Origin: JACVRW01 sp963813495
Lineage (GTDB): Bacteria; Actinomycetota; Thermoleophilia; Solirubrobacterales; Thermoleophilaceae
NCBI GenBank assembly: GCA_963813495.1
Contig: CAWEZC010000006.1
Span: forward strand, 62,001 to 126,000
DNA: 64,000 nucleotides
Direction of reading: 5' to 3'
Part shown: positions 41,112 through 49,344 of the stretch, piece by piece
How positions within the stretch are numbered: position 1 is the first letter of the stretch
Layout of the letters: each line of letters begins with the position of its first letter
Position numbers and translations under genes: made by a program
The notes under the pieces: generated by a model
What the model saw: only the letters and a program-made list of their open reading frames with translations
Database searches by the model: none
What the model was told of the DNA's origin: nothing

Positions 41112-41327
41112 CTAGGGGGTATGCCGGCTCTTGAGCAGGTGAGCGTGTCGCTTGGCCGCCGCTACGTCCCGCGCACTCGCGCGCTCGCGCTCGTATGCCT
41201 CGCGTCGCTGCTTACCCGCCTTGCGCGCCTCGGCGTTGCGCGCCGCCACGCCTTCGCGGGTCTCCTTCCACGCGGCCTCGCCGCGGGTCGAGCCCTTCCA
41301 TTGGGACCCGTCGTCCTCTTTGATCAT
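41112..41327 (-). CDS. Small basic protein of unknown function
   Basis: 71 residues, highly charged and helical (GSQWKGSTRGEAAWKETREG, then ARNAEARKAGKQRREAYERERASARD), no hydrophobic segment. Codon composition is coding-like and it is separated by small gaps from its neighbours. The pattern is of a cytoplasmic nucleic-acid- or ribosome-associated protein, but that is only an impression. Confidence 0.5.
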   Translation of the reverse strand: MIKEDDGSQWKGSTRGEAAWKETREGVAARNAEARKAGKQRREAYERERASARDVAAAKRHAHLLKSRHTP

Positions 41328-41462
41328 GCCACCGTCCTAGCGGCTCCCCCGAGACTGAACCACTGGGGGGCGCAGGGAGCGCGACACCCGACGGTGGATG
41401 AATCCTGCTTAGAGCGTACTCGCACCACCCGGCGTGCGCGAGCGGATCGCCCGGCGCTGCGA

Positions 41463-41660
41463 CTAATCCCGGCCCGGGCGTATCCAAACGACGTGGGCCG
41501 GGTTCACGCCGAAGCGCTCACCGTCCGCGGCGTCCTCGAGCCAGGCCAGAGTGCCCGCGCTGCTGCGGGCGGCGTTCTCCATCAGCTTCGAGACCTGATC
41601 CAGCGGGCCCTCTACCTCGAGGGCCTCACCGGTGGTGAGCAGCAGAGCCGTGGTGGCCAT
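41463..41660 (-). CDS. Small beta-rich protein, paralogue of the 54178 gene
   Basis: 65 residues. LLLTTGEALEVEGPLDQVSKLMENAARSSAGTLAWL (in parts) and FGVNPAHVVWIRPG. The same layout appears in the 68-residue protein at 54178 (IVLTTGTEFVTDVDADAV, VLREHIVSIEEV): a TTGxE strand, a helix, a strand, and a final NPAHVV/REHIVSI strand. It looks like a compact beta barrel of the Sm/SH3 or LytTR size. Role unknown. Confidence 0.6.
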   Translation of the reverse strand: MATTALLLTTGEALEVEGPLDQVSKLMENAARSSAGTLAWLEDAADGERFGVNPAHVVWIRPGRD

Positions 41661-41731
41661 CTGGATGAGACGCCGACCGGCCGTGGCTTGCGCACAGCGA
41701 CCGGCGGCGTCTGGTGCGCCTGTGCGGCTTC

Positions 41732-41938
41732 TTAGCCGATCGGGCGTACGTTGACGGCCTTTGGGCCCTTGTCGCCGGCCTCGGCGTCGTACTCGACCTT
41801 GGCTCCTTCGGCGAGCGACTTGAAGCCGTCGCCGGCGATGCCGGTGTGGTGGACGAAGAGATCCTTACCGACCTCGTCGGGAGTGACGAAGCCGAACCCC
41901 TTGTCGTCGCTGAACCACTTAACGGTTCCGGTGGCCAT
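41732..41938 (-). CDS. Cold-shock protein (CspA family)
   Basis: 68 residues, full-length single cold-shock domain: TGTVKWFSDDKGFGFVTPDE contains RNP1 (KGFGFV), and DLFVHHT is RNP2. It binds single-stranded nucleic acid and acts as an RNA chaperone. A strong ribosome-binding site GGAGGTAAAG precedes the ATG, and a long leader (see next entry) precedes that, as is usual for csp genes. No transmembrane segment or other domain. Confidence 0.96.
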   Translation of the reverse strand: MATGTVKWFSDDKGFGFVTPDEVGKDLFVHHTGIAGDGFKSLAEGAKVEYDAEAGDKGPKAVNVRPIG

Positions 41939-42035
41939 TGCTTTACCTCCATTGGTTGCGTGCTGCGTTCGCGGAGGTGCAACGAGGCAACAACTACGGG
42001 CGCTGGCACTGCGTTATCGAGCCTGTGCTCGACTT
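41939..42035 (-). promoter_or_regulatory. csp mRNA leader with small hairpin
   Basis: Upstream of the cold-shock gene, 42017-42032 (minus strand) reads TCGAGC, ACAG, GCTCGA: a 6-bp stem with a 4-nt loop, about 80 nt before the start codon. It is followed by an A/C/G-mixed stretch ending in the ribosome-binding site. Long structured leaders commonly regulate csp translation; here only the geometry is seen. The rest of the 235-nt gap to the next plus-strand gene (42036-42173) shows nothing I can name. Confidence 0.4.
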
Positions 42036-42173
42036 GTACATCCGCGACGGTATCACCCTGAGCGCTGCCTGACACGTTCAGCCCGAACGCTATCGTCAGC
42101 TCACGCAGTCGCTCGCTGGGTCCTTCCCTCTCCTTCGCGCGGCCGATCTCGAGGAGGGCGAAGGGCAGTCTTG

Positions 42174-42311
42174 ATGGCGAACAAGCCGAATTCCGAGAGA
42201 GCCGAGCGCGCCCGGCGCAAGGATCGGGCCCAGAAGCTCAAGCAGGTCCGGCGCCGAATCAGCGAGCGCGCCGCCGAGGCCACCCGAAGGCGCGGGCGCG
42301 GACGACCCTGA
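42174..42311 (+). CDS. Very small Arg-rich basic protein
   Basis: 45 residues, ANKPNSERAERARRKDRAQK then LKQVRRRISERAAEATRRRG, 18 or more basic residues, no hydrophobic core. GAGGAGGGCG at 42151-42160 is a plausible ribosome-binding site 14 nt before the ATG, and the ORF ends 6 bp before the convergent SDR. It may be a nucleic-acid-binding or ribosome-associated peptide. Such short basic ORFs arise easily in high-GC DNA, so confidence is modest. Confidence 0.4.
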   Translation: MANKPNSERAERARRKDRAQKLKQVRRRISERAAEATRRRGRGRP

Positions 42312-42317
42312 CAAGAC

Positions 42318-43163
42318 TCACTCCGACGACCACGGTTCGCGGAAGTCGGGGTAGAGCGTGAGGCCGCCGTCCACGAAGATGGTCTGACCGGTGATGTAGG
42401 CGGCGTCGTCGCTCGCCAGGAAGGCGGCCACCCCGGCCATCTCGTCGGCCGTGCCCGCGCGCCCCATCGGGATGTGGCTCTCCACCTGCTCGCGCCTGGC
42501 GGGGTCCTCGATCCAAGCGCGGTTGATCGGCGTCACGGTGGCACCCGGTCCTATGCCGTTCACGCGAATCCCACGCGCGGCGTACTCGAGCGCCAGGGTG
42601 CGAGTGAGATTCTGCATGCCTCCCTTGGAAACCGAGTAGCCGAGGTAGCGCGGCTTGGGAATCAGCTGGTGGACGCTCGACACGTTCACGATCGAGCCCT
42701 GCCCGTCGGTAGCCAGCCAGTGGCGGATCGCTTCGCGTGCGCACAGAAAGGAGCCGCGCAGGTTCACGGCCAGGACGGTGTCGAACTCCTTGCTCGAGAG
42801 CTCCTCGCTCGGGCGCGAGATCTGGATGCCTGCGTTGTTCACCAGCACGTCGATCCCGCCGAGCCCGGCCACCACCTCGCCAAGCATGTGGACGACCTCT
42901 TCCTCATTGGAGACGTCGCCGCCCACGAGGACGTCGCGCACACCCTCGCGCCGGACCCTGGCGACGCATGCATGCACCTGTGCGGCGGTCTCGGCAGCTT
43001 CCTCGGGCCGGTCCACGTAGTTGATCGCCACGTTGGCCCCATACTCCGCAAAGCGCACGGCGATCGCCTGGCCGATTCCGGAGCTGCCTCCGGTCACGAG
43101 CACGTTCTTGCCCTCGAGGCCGCGGAGGCCCCTCGTGCGGCCGCTGGATCTCGGCTGTGTCAC
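42318..43163 (-). CDS. Short-chain dehydrogenase (glucose-1-dehydrogenase-like)
   Basis: 281 residues from GTG at 43163, overlapping the anti-sigma gene stop (GTGA). LVTGGSSGIGQAIAVRFAEYG, NNAGIQ, SSVHQL, YSVSKGG (Tyr-x-x-x-Lys) and TGQTIFVDGGLTLYPDF are all in place. It would reduce or oxidise a sugar or other hydroxyl with NAD(P). It is the last gene of the sigma/anti-sigma chain. The longer frame upstream (to 43289) is antisense-like and rejected. Confidence 0.88.
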   Translation of the reverse strand: MTQPRSSGRTRGLRGLEGKNVLVTGGSSGIGQAIAVRFAEYGANVAINYVDRPEEAAETAAQVHACVARVRREGVRDVLVGGDVSNEEEVVHMLGEVVAGLGGIDVLVNNAGIQISRPSEELSSKEFDTVLAVNLRGSFLCAREAIRHWLATDGQGSIVNVSSVHQLIPKPRYLGYSVSKGGMQNLTRTLALEYAARGIRVNGIGPGATVTPINRAWIEDPARREQVESHIPMGRAGTADEMAGVAAFLASDDAAYITGQTIFVDGGLTLYPDFREPWSSE

Positions 43164-43414
43164 CGGTCTCGCCTCCAGTCGCGGAACGCGTCCAGCAGCT
43201 GCGCGCGCGTCTCCGGGGGCAGGTCCGCCTCCCGCACCCGGCCCACGGAGGCAACGGTCGTGCGCATCTGATCCACGTACCGCAGACATCCTTCGCAGGC
43301 CTCGAGGTGTTGCTCGAAGCGCATCAGCGCGTCCCCGGCCAGGGCGCCCTCGAGGTAGTCGCTGACCAGCTCGACCAGCTCCCGGCAGGTGATCTGCTCC
43401 GCGGAGTCAGGCAT
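43160..43414 (-). CDS. Zinc-finger anti-sigma factor
   Basis: 84 residues. ITCRELVELVSDYLEGAL followed by RFEQHLEACEGCLRYVDQMR is the HxxxCxxC zinc-binding anti-sigma (ZAS) motif with its preceding Cys. It overlaps the sigma gene by 8 bp, so the pair is made together. It lacks a transmembrane segment, so it is a soluble sensor, like RsrA-type redox-responsive anti-sigma factors. Confidence 0.92.
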   Translation of the reverse strand: MPDSAEQITCRELVELVSDYLEGALAGDALMRFEQHLEACEGCLRYVDQMRTTVASVGRVREADLPPETRAQLLDAFRDWRRDR

Positions 43415-44111
43415 CGAAGTGCCTCTCGAGGGCCGATCGCACGCGCGAGCGCGCCCTGTGCAGCAGCACCCGCTGGTTGCCGGGGCTGAGCTCGAGCGCC
43501 TCGCATACCTCCTCGGAGTCCCACCCCTCGATGTCGCGCAGGCTGATCACGCGCTGCTGGGCTGCGGGCAGCTCGGCGACCGCCTGCTTGACCACCTCCA
43601 GGGTCTCCCGCCCCAGCAGCGTCTCCTCCGGCAGCGTTCGCCAGTCGCCGGGGCTGCTGCTCCAGTGGCCGGGGTAGGCATCGCCCGGCCCGCGGAAGCG
43701 GCCGGGATCAACCGCCGGCTCGTTCTCTCCCTCAGGAGCCAGCGAGGAGAAGGGCACGCTGCGCGCCTCGCGTACGCCGCGGCTCATGGCGGTGTTCACC
43801 AGGATGCGCAGGGTCCAGGTCTTGAGCGATGAGCGCCCCTCGAAGCGGTCGAGGCCCTTGAGCACGCCGAGCCAGGCGTCCTGCACCACCTCCTCGGCCA
43901 CCGCCTGGGTCCTCACGTAGGTCCGGGCCACCGCCAGCATGGTGGCGTGGTGGCGCTCGATCAGCGCCTCGAAGGCGCGTTCGTCGCCCGCGCGCAGGCG
44001 CGCGAGCAGCGCCTCCTCGGCCGAGGCCGGCGTGCCCTGCGTCCGCTTCTCTGCATCGGCCAAGTGCGTCCAGGCGAGCCTACCCGCGGCGGCAAGCGCG
44101 AATCCGGTCAA
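43407..44111 (-). CDS. ECF-type RNA polymerase sigma factor
   Basis: Region 2 is FEALIERHHATMLAVARTYVRTQAVAEEVVQDAWLGVLKGLDRFEGRSSLKTWTLRILVNTA (read in parts; DAWLGVLKGLDRF and LKTWTLRI are the -10 recognition helices). Region 4 is AVAELPAAQQRVISLRDIEGWDSEEVCEALELSPGNQRVLLHRARSRVR. The start is uncertain: TTG at 44111 overlaps the flavoprotein stop (TTGA), and a second TTG at about 44063 is also possible. A long insert of ~50 residues lies between regions 2 and 4. With its zinc-finger anti-sigma partner it would respond to redox or metal stress. Confidence 0.9.
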   Translation of the reverse strand: MTGFALAAAGRLAWTHLADAEKRTQGTPASAEEALLARLRAGDERAFEALIERHHATMLAVARTYVRTQAVAEEVVQDAWLGVLKGLDRFEGRSSLKTWTLRILVNTAMSRGVREARSVPFSSLAPEGENEPAVDPGRFRGPGDAYPGHWSSSPGDWRTLPEETLLGRETLEVVKQAVAELPAAQQRVISLRDIEGWDSEEVCEALELSPGNQRVLLHRARSRVRSALERHFDA

Positions 44112-45449
44112 GGTCTCTGCGCGCTCAACTCGGTCAGCGCGTACAGGAAGACCTCCGAGAACGCGGGGAAGGGCTGGATCACGTCGCTGAGCACGTCGAG
44201 CGGCACACGCGCGCGGATCGCCAAGGTGGCCTGCTGGAGCCACTCGCCCGCCTCGGGCCCGAGCGCGTGGGCGCCCGTCACACGCCGGCCATCGGAGAGC
44301 AGCGTCATGAAGCCGGGGCTCTCCGCATAGGCGCGGGTGTAGGTGGACGTTCGGGGCACCGCCGAGAGCGGCACCGTTGCGCTGAGCTCATCCTCGGCAA
44401 CGCCCACCGAAGCGGCCTGCGGATCGGTGAAGACCACACGTGGCACGGCGTCGTAGCTGGCGCTGCGCCGTTCGCCCAGGATGTTGGCAGCTGCCACGCG
44501 GCCCTGGTACTTGCCCACGTAGGTGAGCGGCCAGATGCCCGTGACGTCGCCGATCGCCCACAGGCCCTCGCCGGCGCGCATGTGCGCGTCGACCGCGATG
44601 GCGCCGCGCGCGGGCTCGATCCCCACGGTGTCCAGGCCGAGGCCCTCGACGCGGGGACGGCGGCCGGTGGCCACCAGCAGGCGGTCGCCGCGCAGCGGCT
44701 CGCGCTCGGGGAACTCGACCACGTAGTCGCCGTCCTCGAGCGCTCACCGCCGAGGCGTGCTGGCCGAAGCAGAGCTCGATTCCGTCTGCGGCGAGCGCGC
44801 CGCCGAGCGCCTCGCCCAGAGGACGGGGCTCGCGCGGCAGCACGTGCTCCTGGCCCTCCACCAGCACGACGGACGCGCCGAGGCGGTGGAGCGCCTGGGC
44901 CAGCTCGACGCCCACCGGGCCGCCGCCCAGCACCACCAGCCGGCGGGGCACCTCGTCCAGGGCCGTGGCTCCGCGGTTGGTCCACACCCCCTCGGCCTCG
45001 GCCAGGCCGGGAATGGGGGGGATGACCGGCTCGGAGCCGCAGGCGATCACGATGTCGCGCGCGGCGTGCTCGGCGCCGTCCACCTCCACGCGTCCGGGTC
45101 CGGTGAGCCGGGCCGGCCCGCGCAGCAGCTCGATGCCGTTCTGGTCGAGCCAGCCGATCTTGCTCGCGTCGTCGTAGCCGGCCACCATGAAGTCGCGCCA
45201 GGCCAGCGCCGCGCCGGCGTCGAGCGGGCCGGTCACGGTCTCGCGCGCGCCGGGGGCGTCGAGCGCAGCCTGGCGCGCCTCGCCGGGGCGCAGCAGCGTC
45301 TTGGAGGGAATGCAGGCCCAGTAGTCGCATTCGCCGCCCACGAGCTCGCGTTCCACGATCGCCACCCGCAGCCCCCCGTCCGCCAGGTGGCCCGCGCAGT
45401 GCTCGCCCGCGGGCCCTGCGCCGATCACGATCACGTCGTAGTCGCTCAT
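44108..45449 (-). pseudogene. Pyridine-nucleotide-disulfide oxidoreductase with a frameshift
   Basis: A class I flavoprotein disulfide oxidoreductase (dihydrolipoamide dehydrogenase/mercuric reductase type). The first part, from ATG 45449, has VIVIGAGPAGEHCAGHLADGG, the redox-active CxxxxC in GGECDYWACIPSKTLL and the second GGGPVGVELAQAL fold. It then shifts out of frame. The rest is in another frame from ~44740 down to 44108: LLVATGRRPR, LWAIGDVTGIWPLTYV, and the C-terminal dimerisation domain. The break is near 44735-44750, where a net +1 change is needed. It is either a real inactivating mutation or an assembly error. Start overlaps the GH15 stop (ATGA). Confidence 0.85.
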
Positions 45450-47332
45450 CGGCCCTCCTTCCTCGCTTCGTCGATCTCGTGAGCAGCCACGATCAGGCCG
45501 ATGTGGCTGAAGGCCTGCGGGAAGTTGCCCAGCAGCTCGTCGTGCTCGGTGTCGACCTCCTCGGCCAGTAGGCCGAGGTCGTTGGCGTAGCCCACCAGGC
45601 TGTCGAAGAGCACCTCGGCGCGCTCGAGCTCGCCCATCTTGGCCAGGCAGGACACCAGCCAGAACGAACAGATCACGAACGTGCCCTCCTCGCCGGTGAG
45701 GCCGTCGGCATTGAGCCCCTCGTCGTTGCGGTAGCGCAGCACCAGGCCGTCCTCGGTCAGGTCGGCGGCGATGGCCTCCACGGTCGAGCACATGCGCTCG
45801 TCGTCGGGCTCGAGAAAGCCCAGGATCGGCATCAGCAGCTGCGCCGCGTCGAGCTCGTCCGAATCGAACGACTGGGCGTAGGCCTGGCGCCGCTCGCTCC
45901 AGCCGCGCTCGAGCACCGCGGAGCGGATCTCGTCTCGCTCCGCGCTCCACTCCTCCACCTTGGCGTGCGCTCCCAGGTGCGGGGCGAGCCGGACCGCCCG
46001 GTCGAGCGCGGTCCAGCACAGCACCTTGGAGGAGAGGTGGTGACGCGGCTCTCCCCGCATCTCCCACATGCCCTGATCGGTCTCCTGCCATCGTCGCGCG
46101 GCCGTGTCGGCGAGGTCGGCCACGAAGGCCCGGATCTCCGGATGCAGGTCGCCCAGGCGCTTGCGGTAGAGCCACAGCGAGTTGAGCAGCTCGCCGTACA
46201 CGTCGAGCTGGGTCTGGCGCCAGGCGCCGTTGCCCACGCGCGCCGGGCGCGAGTCGCGCCATCCACGCAGGTGCGAGAGCTCGCGCTCCGACAGGTCGTG
46301 CTCACCGCCGATGCCGTACATGATCTGCAGCGAGCCCTCGGAGGCCCGGCCGCCGGCCGAGCTCGTCATGAAGGAGACGAAGTCCTCGGCTTCATTCGAG
46401 CAGGTGCCGATGTAGAGGGCCTCGATCGTGAGGCTGGAGTCGCGGATCCAGGAGTAGCGGTAGTCCCAGTTGCGCTCACCGCCGACGGTCTCGGGCAGCG
46501 AGGTGGTGGGGGCCGCGACGATCGCGCCCGTGGGCCGGTATGTGAGTCCCCTGAGTACGCGTGCGCTGTGCCTGACCAGCTCGCGGTGCCGGCCCTCGTA
46601 GATGTCGTGCTCGGCCTCCCAGGAGCGCCACGCCTCGCCCGTCTCCGCGATGCGGCGGGCCACGTCTCCCGGAGCGGTGGGCTCAGGAGGGGTCGCCGCC
46701 TCGACCGGTAACCAGCGCATCGAGAAGCCCACCGACTCCCCCTCGCCCACCCGGAAGGAGGAGCGCAGCGAAGAGCCGGCGTCGAGTTCCACCGGCGCGC
46801 CGCTGCGCAGCCGTACCGGTGAGGTCCCACCGAAGCTGCGCGCGCCATCGTCCAGCAGACGGATCAGCGGCCGGTAGAGGCCGTATTCAGGTCGCGGCGC
46901 CAGCTCCAGCTCGAGGTCGACGCTGCCGCTCACGCCCTCCACCGAGCGCAGCAGCTCGTGCGGGGTGTCGAGGCCGAGGTCGTGACCGCGCTGGCCCTCG
47001 GGAAAGGCGAGCGCGTCGGTGAGCCGTACGCTGCCCCGCTCGGTGGTGAATGTCGTCTCGATCACGAGCGTGCCCGGCAGGTAACGGCGCTCGGCCGAGA
47101 ACTCGCCCGCGGGCCGTATCGACCAATGGCCGGCGGCGGGGTCGAGAATGCGCGCGAACACAGAGGCGCTGTCGTAACGCGGGAGGCAGAGCCAGTCGAC
47201 CGACCCCTCCCGATCCACCAGAGCGGCGCAATTGCAGTCCGCGAGCAGGCCGTAGTCCGCCACGGGGCGGAACTCAGGCCGCCCTTCCGTGTCCGCTGCG
47301 CGCGCTGCCGCGCCGATGGTCGTGCTGTCCAT
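45446..47332 (-). CDS. Glycoside hydrolase family 15 (trehalase/glucoamylase-like)
   Basis: 628 residues. The N-terminal beta domain (~30-240) begins VADYGLLADCNCAALVDREGSVDWLCLPRYDS, and the (alpha/alpha)6 barrel follows with WDYRYSWIRDSS, DVYGELLNSLWLYR, and GTFVICSFWLVSCLAKMGELERAE (carrying the second catalytic acid region). The layout is that of actinobacterial trehalases. It would hydrolyse trehalose or maltooligosaccharides in the cytoplasm. No signal peptide. It heads a chain of four overlapping genes (flavoprotein, sigma, anti-sigma, SDR). Confidence 0.88.
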   Translation of the reverse strand: MDSTTIGAAARAADTEGRPEFRPVADYGLLADCNCAALVDREGSVDWLCLPRYDSASVFARILDPAAGHWSIRPAGEFSAERRYLPGTLVIETTFTTERGSVRLTDALAFPEGQRGHDLGLDTPHELLRSVEGVSGSVDLELELAPRPEYGLYRPLIRLLDDGARSFGGTSPVRLRSGAPVELDAGSSLRSSFRVGEGESVGFSMRWLPVEAATPPEPTAPGDVARRIAETGEAWRSWEAEHDIYEGRHRELVRHSARVLRGLTYRPTGAIVAAPTTSLPETVGGERNWDYRYSWIRDSSLTIEALYIGTCSNEAEDFVSFMTSSAGGRASEGSLQIMYGIGGEHDLSERELSHLRGWRDSRPARVGNGAWRQTQLDVYGELLNSLWLYRKRLGDLHPEIRAFVADLADTAARRWQETDQGMWEMRGEPRHHLSSKVLCWTALDRAVRLAPHLGAHAKVEEWSAERDEIRSAVLERGWSERRQAYAQSFDSDELDAAQLLMPILGFLEPDDERMCSTVEAIAADLTEDGLVLRYRNDEGLNADGLTGEEGTFVICSFWLVSCLAKMGELERAEVLFDSLVGYANDLGLLAEEVDTEHDELLGNFPQAFSHIGLIVAAHEIDEARKEGR

Positions 47333-47407
47333 TCGCCTCTCCTCCGAGTCCGCGGTCCGCGCCTTGGTCCGACCGTCGGCCAGAGCGTTACAGAGGTCTG
47401 GCGTCGA

Positions 47408-48337
47408 CTAGGACGCCGCCTGAGCGCGCTGGCGCTCGGGGCTCACGCGCACGACGTTCCGGGCGAGGCCGAGCCGTTCCAGGGCCGCGATCACCCACGC
47501 CGAGGGATCCACCTGCCAGCGGCCCAGGCCGTGTACCGCCGAGGTGGGGAAGGCGTGGTGGTTGTTGTGCCAGGCCTCACCGAATGCGAGCGGAGCGAGC
47601 CATGCCAGGTTGCGTGACTGGTCGTCGGTCTCGAAGGCACGCCGCCCGAAGGTGTGGCAGAGCGAGTTGATGCTGTAGGTGACGTGGTGGAGAACGAGTA
47701 CGCGCATCGCCCCACCCCACAGCAGGGCGGTCAGCCCGGCAGCCAGCGTGCCGCCGAGCGCCACCCCGAGCCCGAACGGGAGCGCGAGGCCGAGCACCAC
47801 CCAGAGCGGGAACGTACGGTCGACGAAGCGGATGACGGGATCACGCAGCAGGTCCGGCGCGTAGCGCTCCTTCGATCCCCGCTGGGTGTGGACGAACAGC
47901 CATCCCAGGTGCGCGTGGAAGAGCCCGCGCAGCGTTCCTCGCAGGCCTCCGCCGTGGTCGACGTGGGGGCTGTGGGGATCGCCCTCCTCGTCGGAGAAGG
48001 CGTGGTGCTTGCGGTGATCGGCCACCCACGAGATCACCGGCCCCTCGATGGCGGCAGAGCCCAGCACGGCCAGGACGGCGCGCACGCCGCGCTTGGTCTC
48101 GAAGCTGCGATGGGTGAAGAGGCGGTGGAAGCCCACCGTCACGCCGAGCCCCGTGGCGGCGTAGAGGACTGCGAGCACGGCCAGGTCCTGCCAGGAGAGC
48201 AGCCGGTCCCAGACCTGCCAGGCGGCCACTCCCAGGAGCAGGAAGGGGACCACCGTGACCAGCCCGGTGACGGTGCGGTGGAGGTTCTCGTTGGCGACCG
48301 GCTCCACGTCCGCCCGGGAGGCGGCGGGTGCGGTCAC
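47408..48337 (-). CDS. Acyl-CoA/acyl-lipid desaturase (stearoyl-CoA desaturase family)
   Basis: 309 residues from GTG at 48337; the longer frame to 48532 is rejected as it runs into non-coding DNA. The three histidine boxes are present: HRLFTHRS, HRKHHAFSD and HNNHHAFP, in the expected order between four hydrophobic segments. It inserts a delta-9-type double bond using O2 and a redox partner. Role in membrane fluidity is inferred from the family. A short palindrome 76 bp upstream may be an operator. Confidence 0.92.
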   Translation of the reverse strand: MTAPAASRADVEPVANENLHRTVTGLVTVVPFLLLGVAAWQVWDRLLSWQDLAVLAVLYAATGLGVTVGFHRLFTHRSFETKRGVRAVLAVLGSAAIEGPVISWVADHRKHHAFSDEEGDPHSPHVDHGGGLRGTLRGLFHAHLGWLFVHTQRGSKERYAPDLLRDPVIRFVDRTFPLWVVLGLALPFGLGVALGGTLAAGLTALLWGGAMRVLVLHHVTYSINSLCHTFGRRAFETDDQSRNLAWLAPLAFGEAWHNNHHAFPTSAVHGLGRWQVDPSAWVIAALERLGLARNVVRVSPERQRAQAAS

Positions 48338-48412
48338 GCGACGGCTTCGATCTCGAAGCGGCCGGCCTTCGCCGAAGCTGCGCACACGGACGGACTCCTT
48401 CGCTGGTTCTGG

Positions 48413-48424
48413 ACGAAAATTCGT
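48413..48424. promoter_or_regulatory. Palindrome upstream of the desaturase gene
   Basis: ACGAA-AA-TTCGT is a 5+5 inverted repeat with a 2-nt centre, 76 bp before the desaturase start and 160 bp before the divergent small gene. A second shorter palindrome (CTTCGCCGAAG, 48368-48378) lies closer to the desaturase. Either could be a repressor site for a TetR- or FadR-type regulator. No regulator gene is adjacent. The rest of the 248-nt divergent region shows nothing else I can name. Confidence 0.3.
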
Positions 48425-48585
48425 GCCCTCGACCCGGGAGAGTGGCCGCTGTGCGACCGCGGTTCCGGTCCGTCCGGCAAAGGCAGTGCCCTCAAACCGC
48501 TCTCCGTAAAGCGATCCTTGCGCCCACCGCACGGGAGGCTACAGAAGAGAGGAGCGACTCTCCAGCGGGGAGTACCGTGTACCAA

Positions 48586-48894
48586 ATGGCCCCTTACGAC
48601 CAGATTGCCGCCTTCACGTCTTGGGTCGGGGTGGCCCGCCGCTACGGAGAAGCGTCACAGAGCTTCGTGGGCCGCTCGACCGATCTCGCCACCGCGTCCC
48701 GAGACCTCGCGGCCGGACTCGACAACGGCCCCGGCACGGTGGCCGCGCCCGAAACCGATTCGGTTCTCGCAGGGGACCTGCGCACGCTCGCCACCACGAT
48801 CGAGGAGGGGGCACGCCGTCAGCGCGACGACTATCTGAGGATCGCCGACGCGCTCGAGAGCCTCGACTCGATCGACGGCCCTCCGAAGCCTTAG
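48586..48894 (+). CDS. Small helical protein of unknown function
   Basis: 102 residues from ATG at 48586 (GTG at 48577 is an alternative). It is predicted all-alpha, with a APYDQIAAFTSWVGVARRYG opening and a DYLRIADALESLDS closing helix. No domain is recognised. It lies 37 bp upstream of a DUF2294 gene on the same strand, so the two may be cotranscribed. Confidence 0.55.
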   Translation: MAPYDQIAAFTSWVGVARRYGEASQSFVGRSTDLATASRDLAAGLDNGPGTVAAPETDSVLAGDLRTLATTIEEGARRQRDDYLRIADALESLDSIDGPPKP

Positions 48895-48931
48895 CTGCGT
48901 CCGTTCCGGGTAGGCTTTTTCGGCCTGCCGA

Positions 48932-49342
48932 ATGACACCTCCCGAGCCGACACCCACCGGGGGGCAACTGCTCTCCGCCATCTCCGAGAAGGTCGTGCGC
49001 ATCCTGCGTGAGCACTACGGCCGCGGGCCGATGAAGGCCAAGACCTACGTGCTCGACGACATCATCGTCTGCGTGCTGCGAAACGGCTTCACGGCCCACG
49101 AGCAGACCCTGATGGCAAGCGGGGAGTCCGAGCGCGTGGTCGAGATGCGGCGCGACTTCCAGCGGATGATGGGCCGCCAGTACAGGGACGCGATCGAGGA
49201 GCTGACCGAGCGAAAGGTCGTCGCCTTCCTGAGCCAGGCGCACGTCGAGCCGGACATCACCGTCGAGATGTTCTTCCTCGACCGGCCGGCCAAGGGCTTC
49301 GGGGTCGCGGAGTGGCAGCCCGAGGAAGGCGTAGAGCAGTAG
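48932..49342 (+). CDS. DUF2294 protein
   Basis: 136 residues. LLSAISEKVVRILREHYGRGPMKAKTYVLDDIIVCVLRNGFTAHEQTL (in parts) is the DUF2294 signature, and VVEMRRDFQRMMGRQYRDAIEELTERKVVAFLSQAHVEPDITVEMFFL completes it. The family is described as related to decarboxylase-associated or bicarbonate-related proteins but its function is not known. TAGGCT lies 15 nt before the ATG. Confidence 0.82.
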   Translation: MTPPEPTPTGGQLLSAISEKVVRILREHYGRGPMKAKTYVLDDIIVCVLRNGFTAHEQTLMASGESERVVEMRRDFQRMMGRQYRDAIEELTERKVVAFLSQAHVEPDITVEMFFLDRPAKGFGVAEWQPEEGVEQ

Positions 49343-49344
49343 CG

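Noticed and set aside
43164..43289. N-terminal extension of the SDR frame into the anti-sigma gene
   Set aside because: It runs through the anti-sigma coding region in another frame, and GTG 43163 overlaps the anti-sigma stop in the same way as the other joints in the chain.
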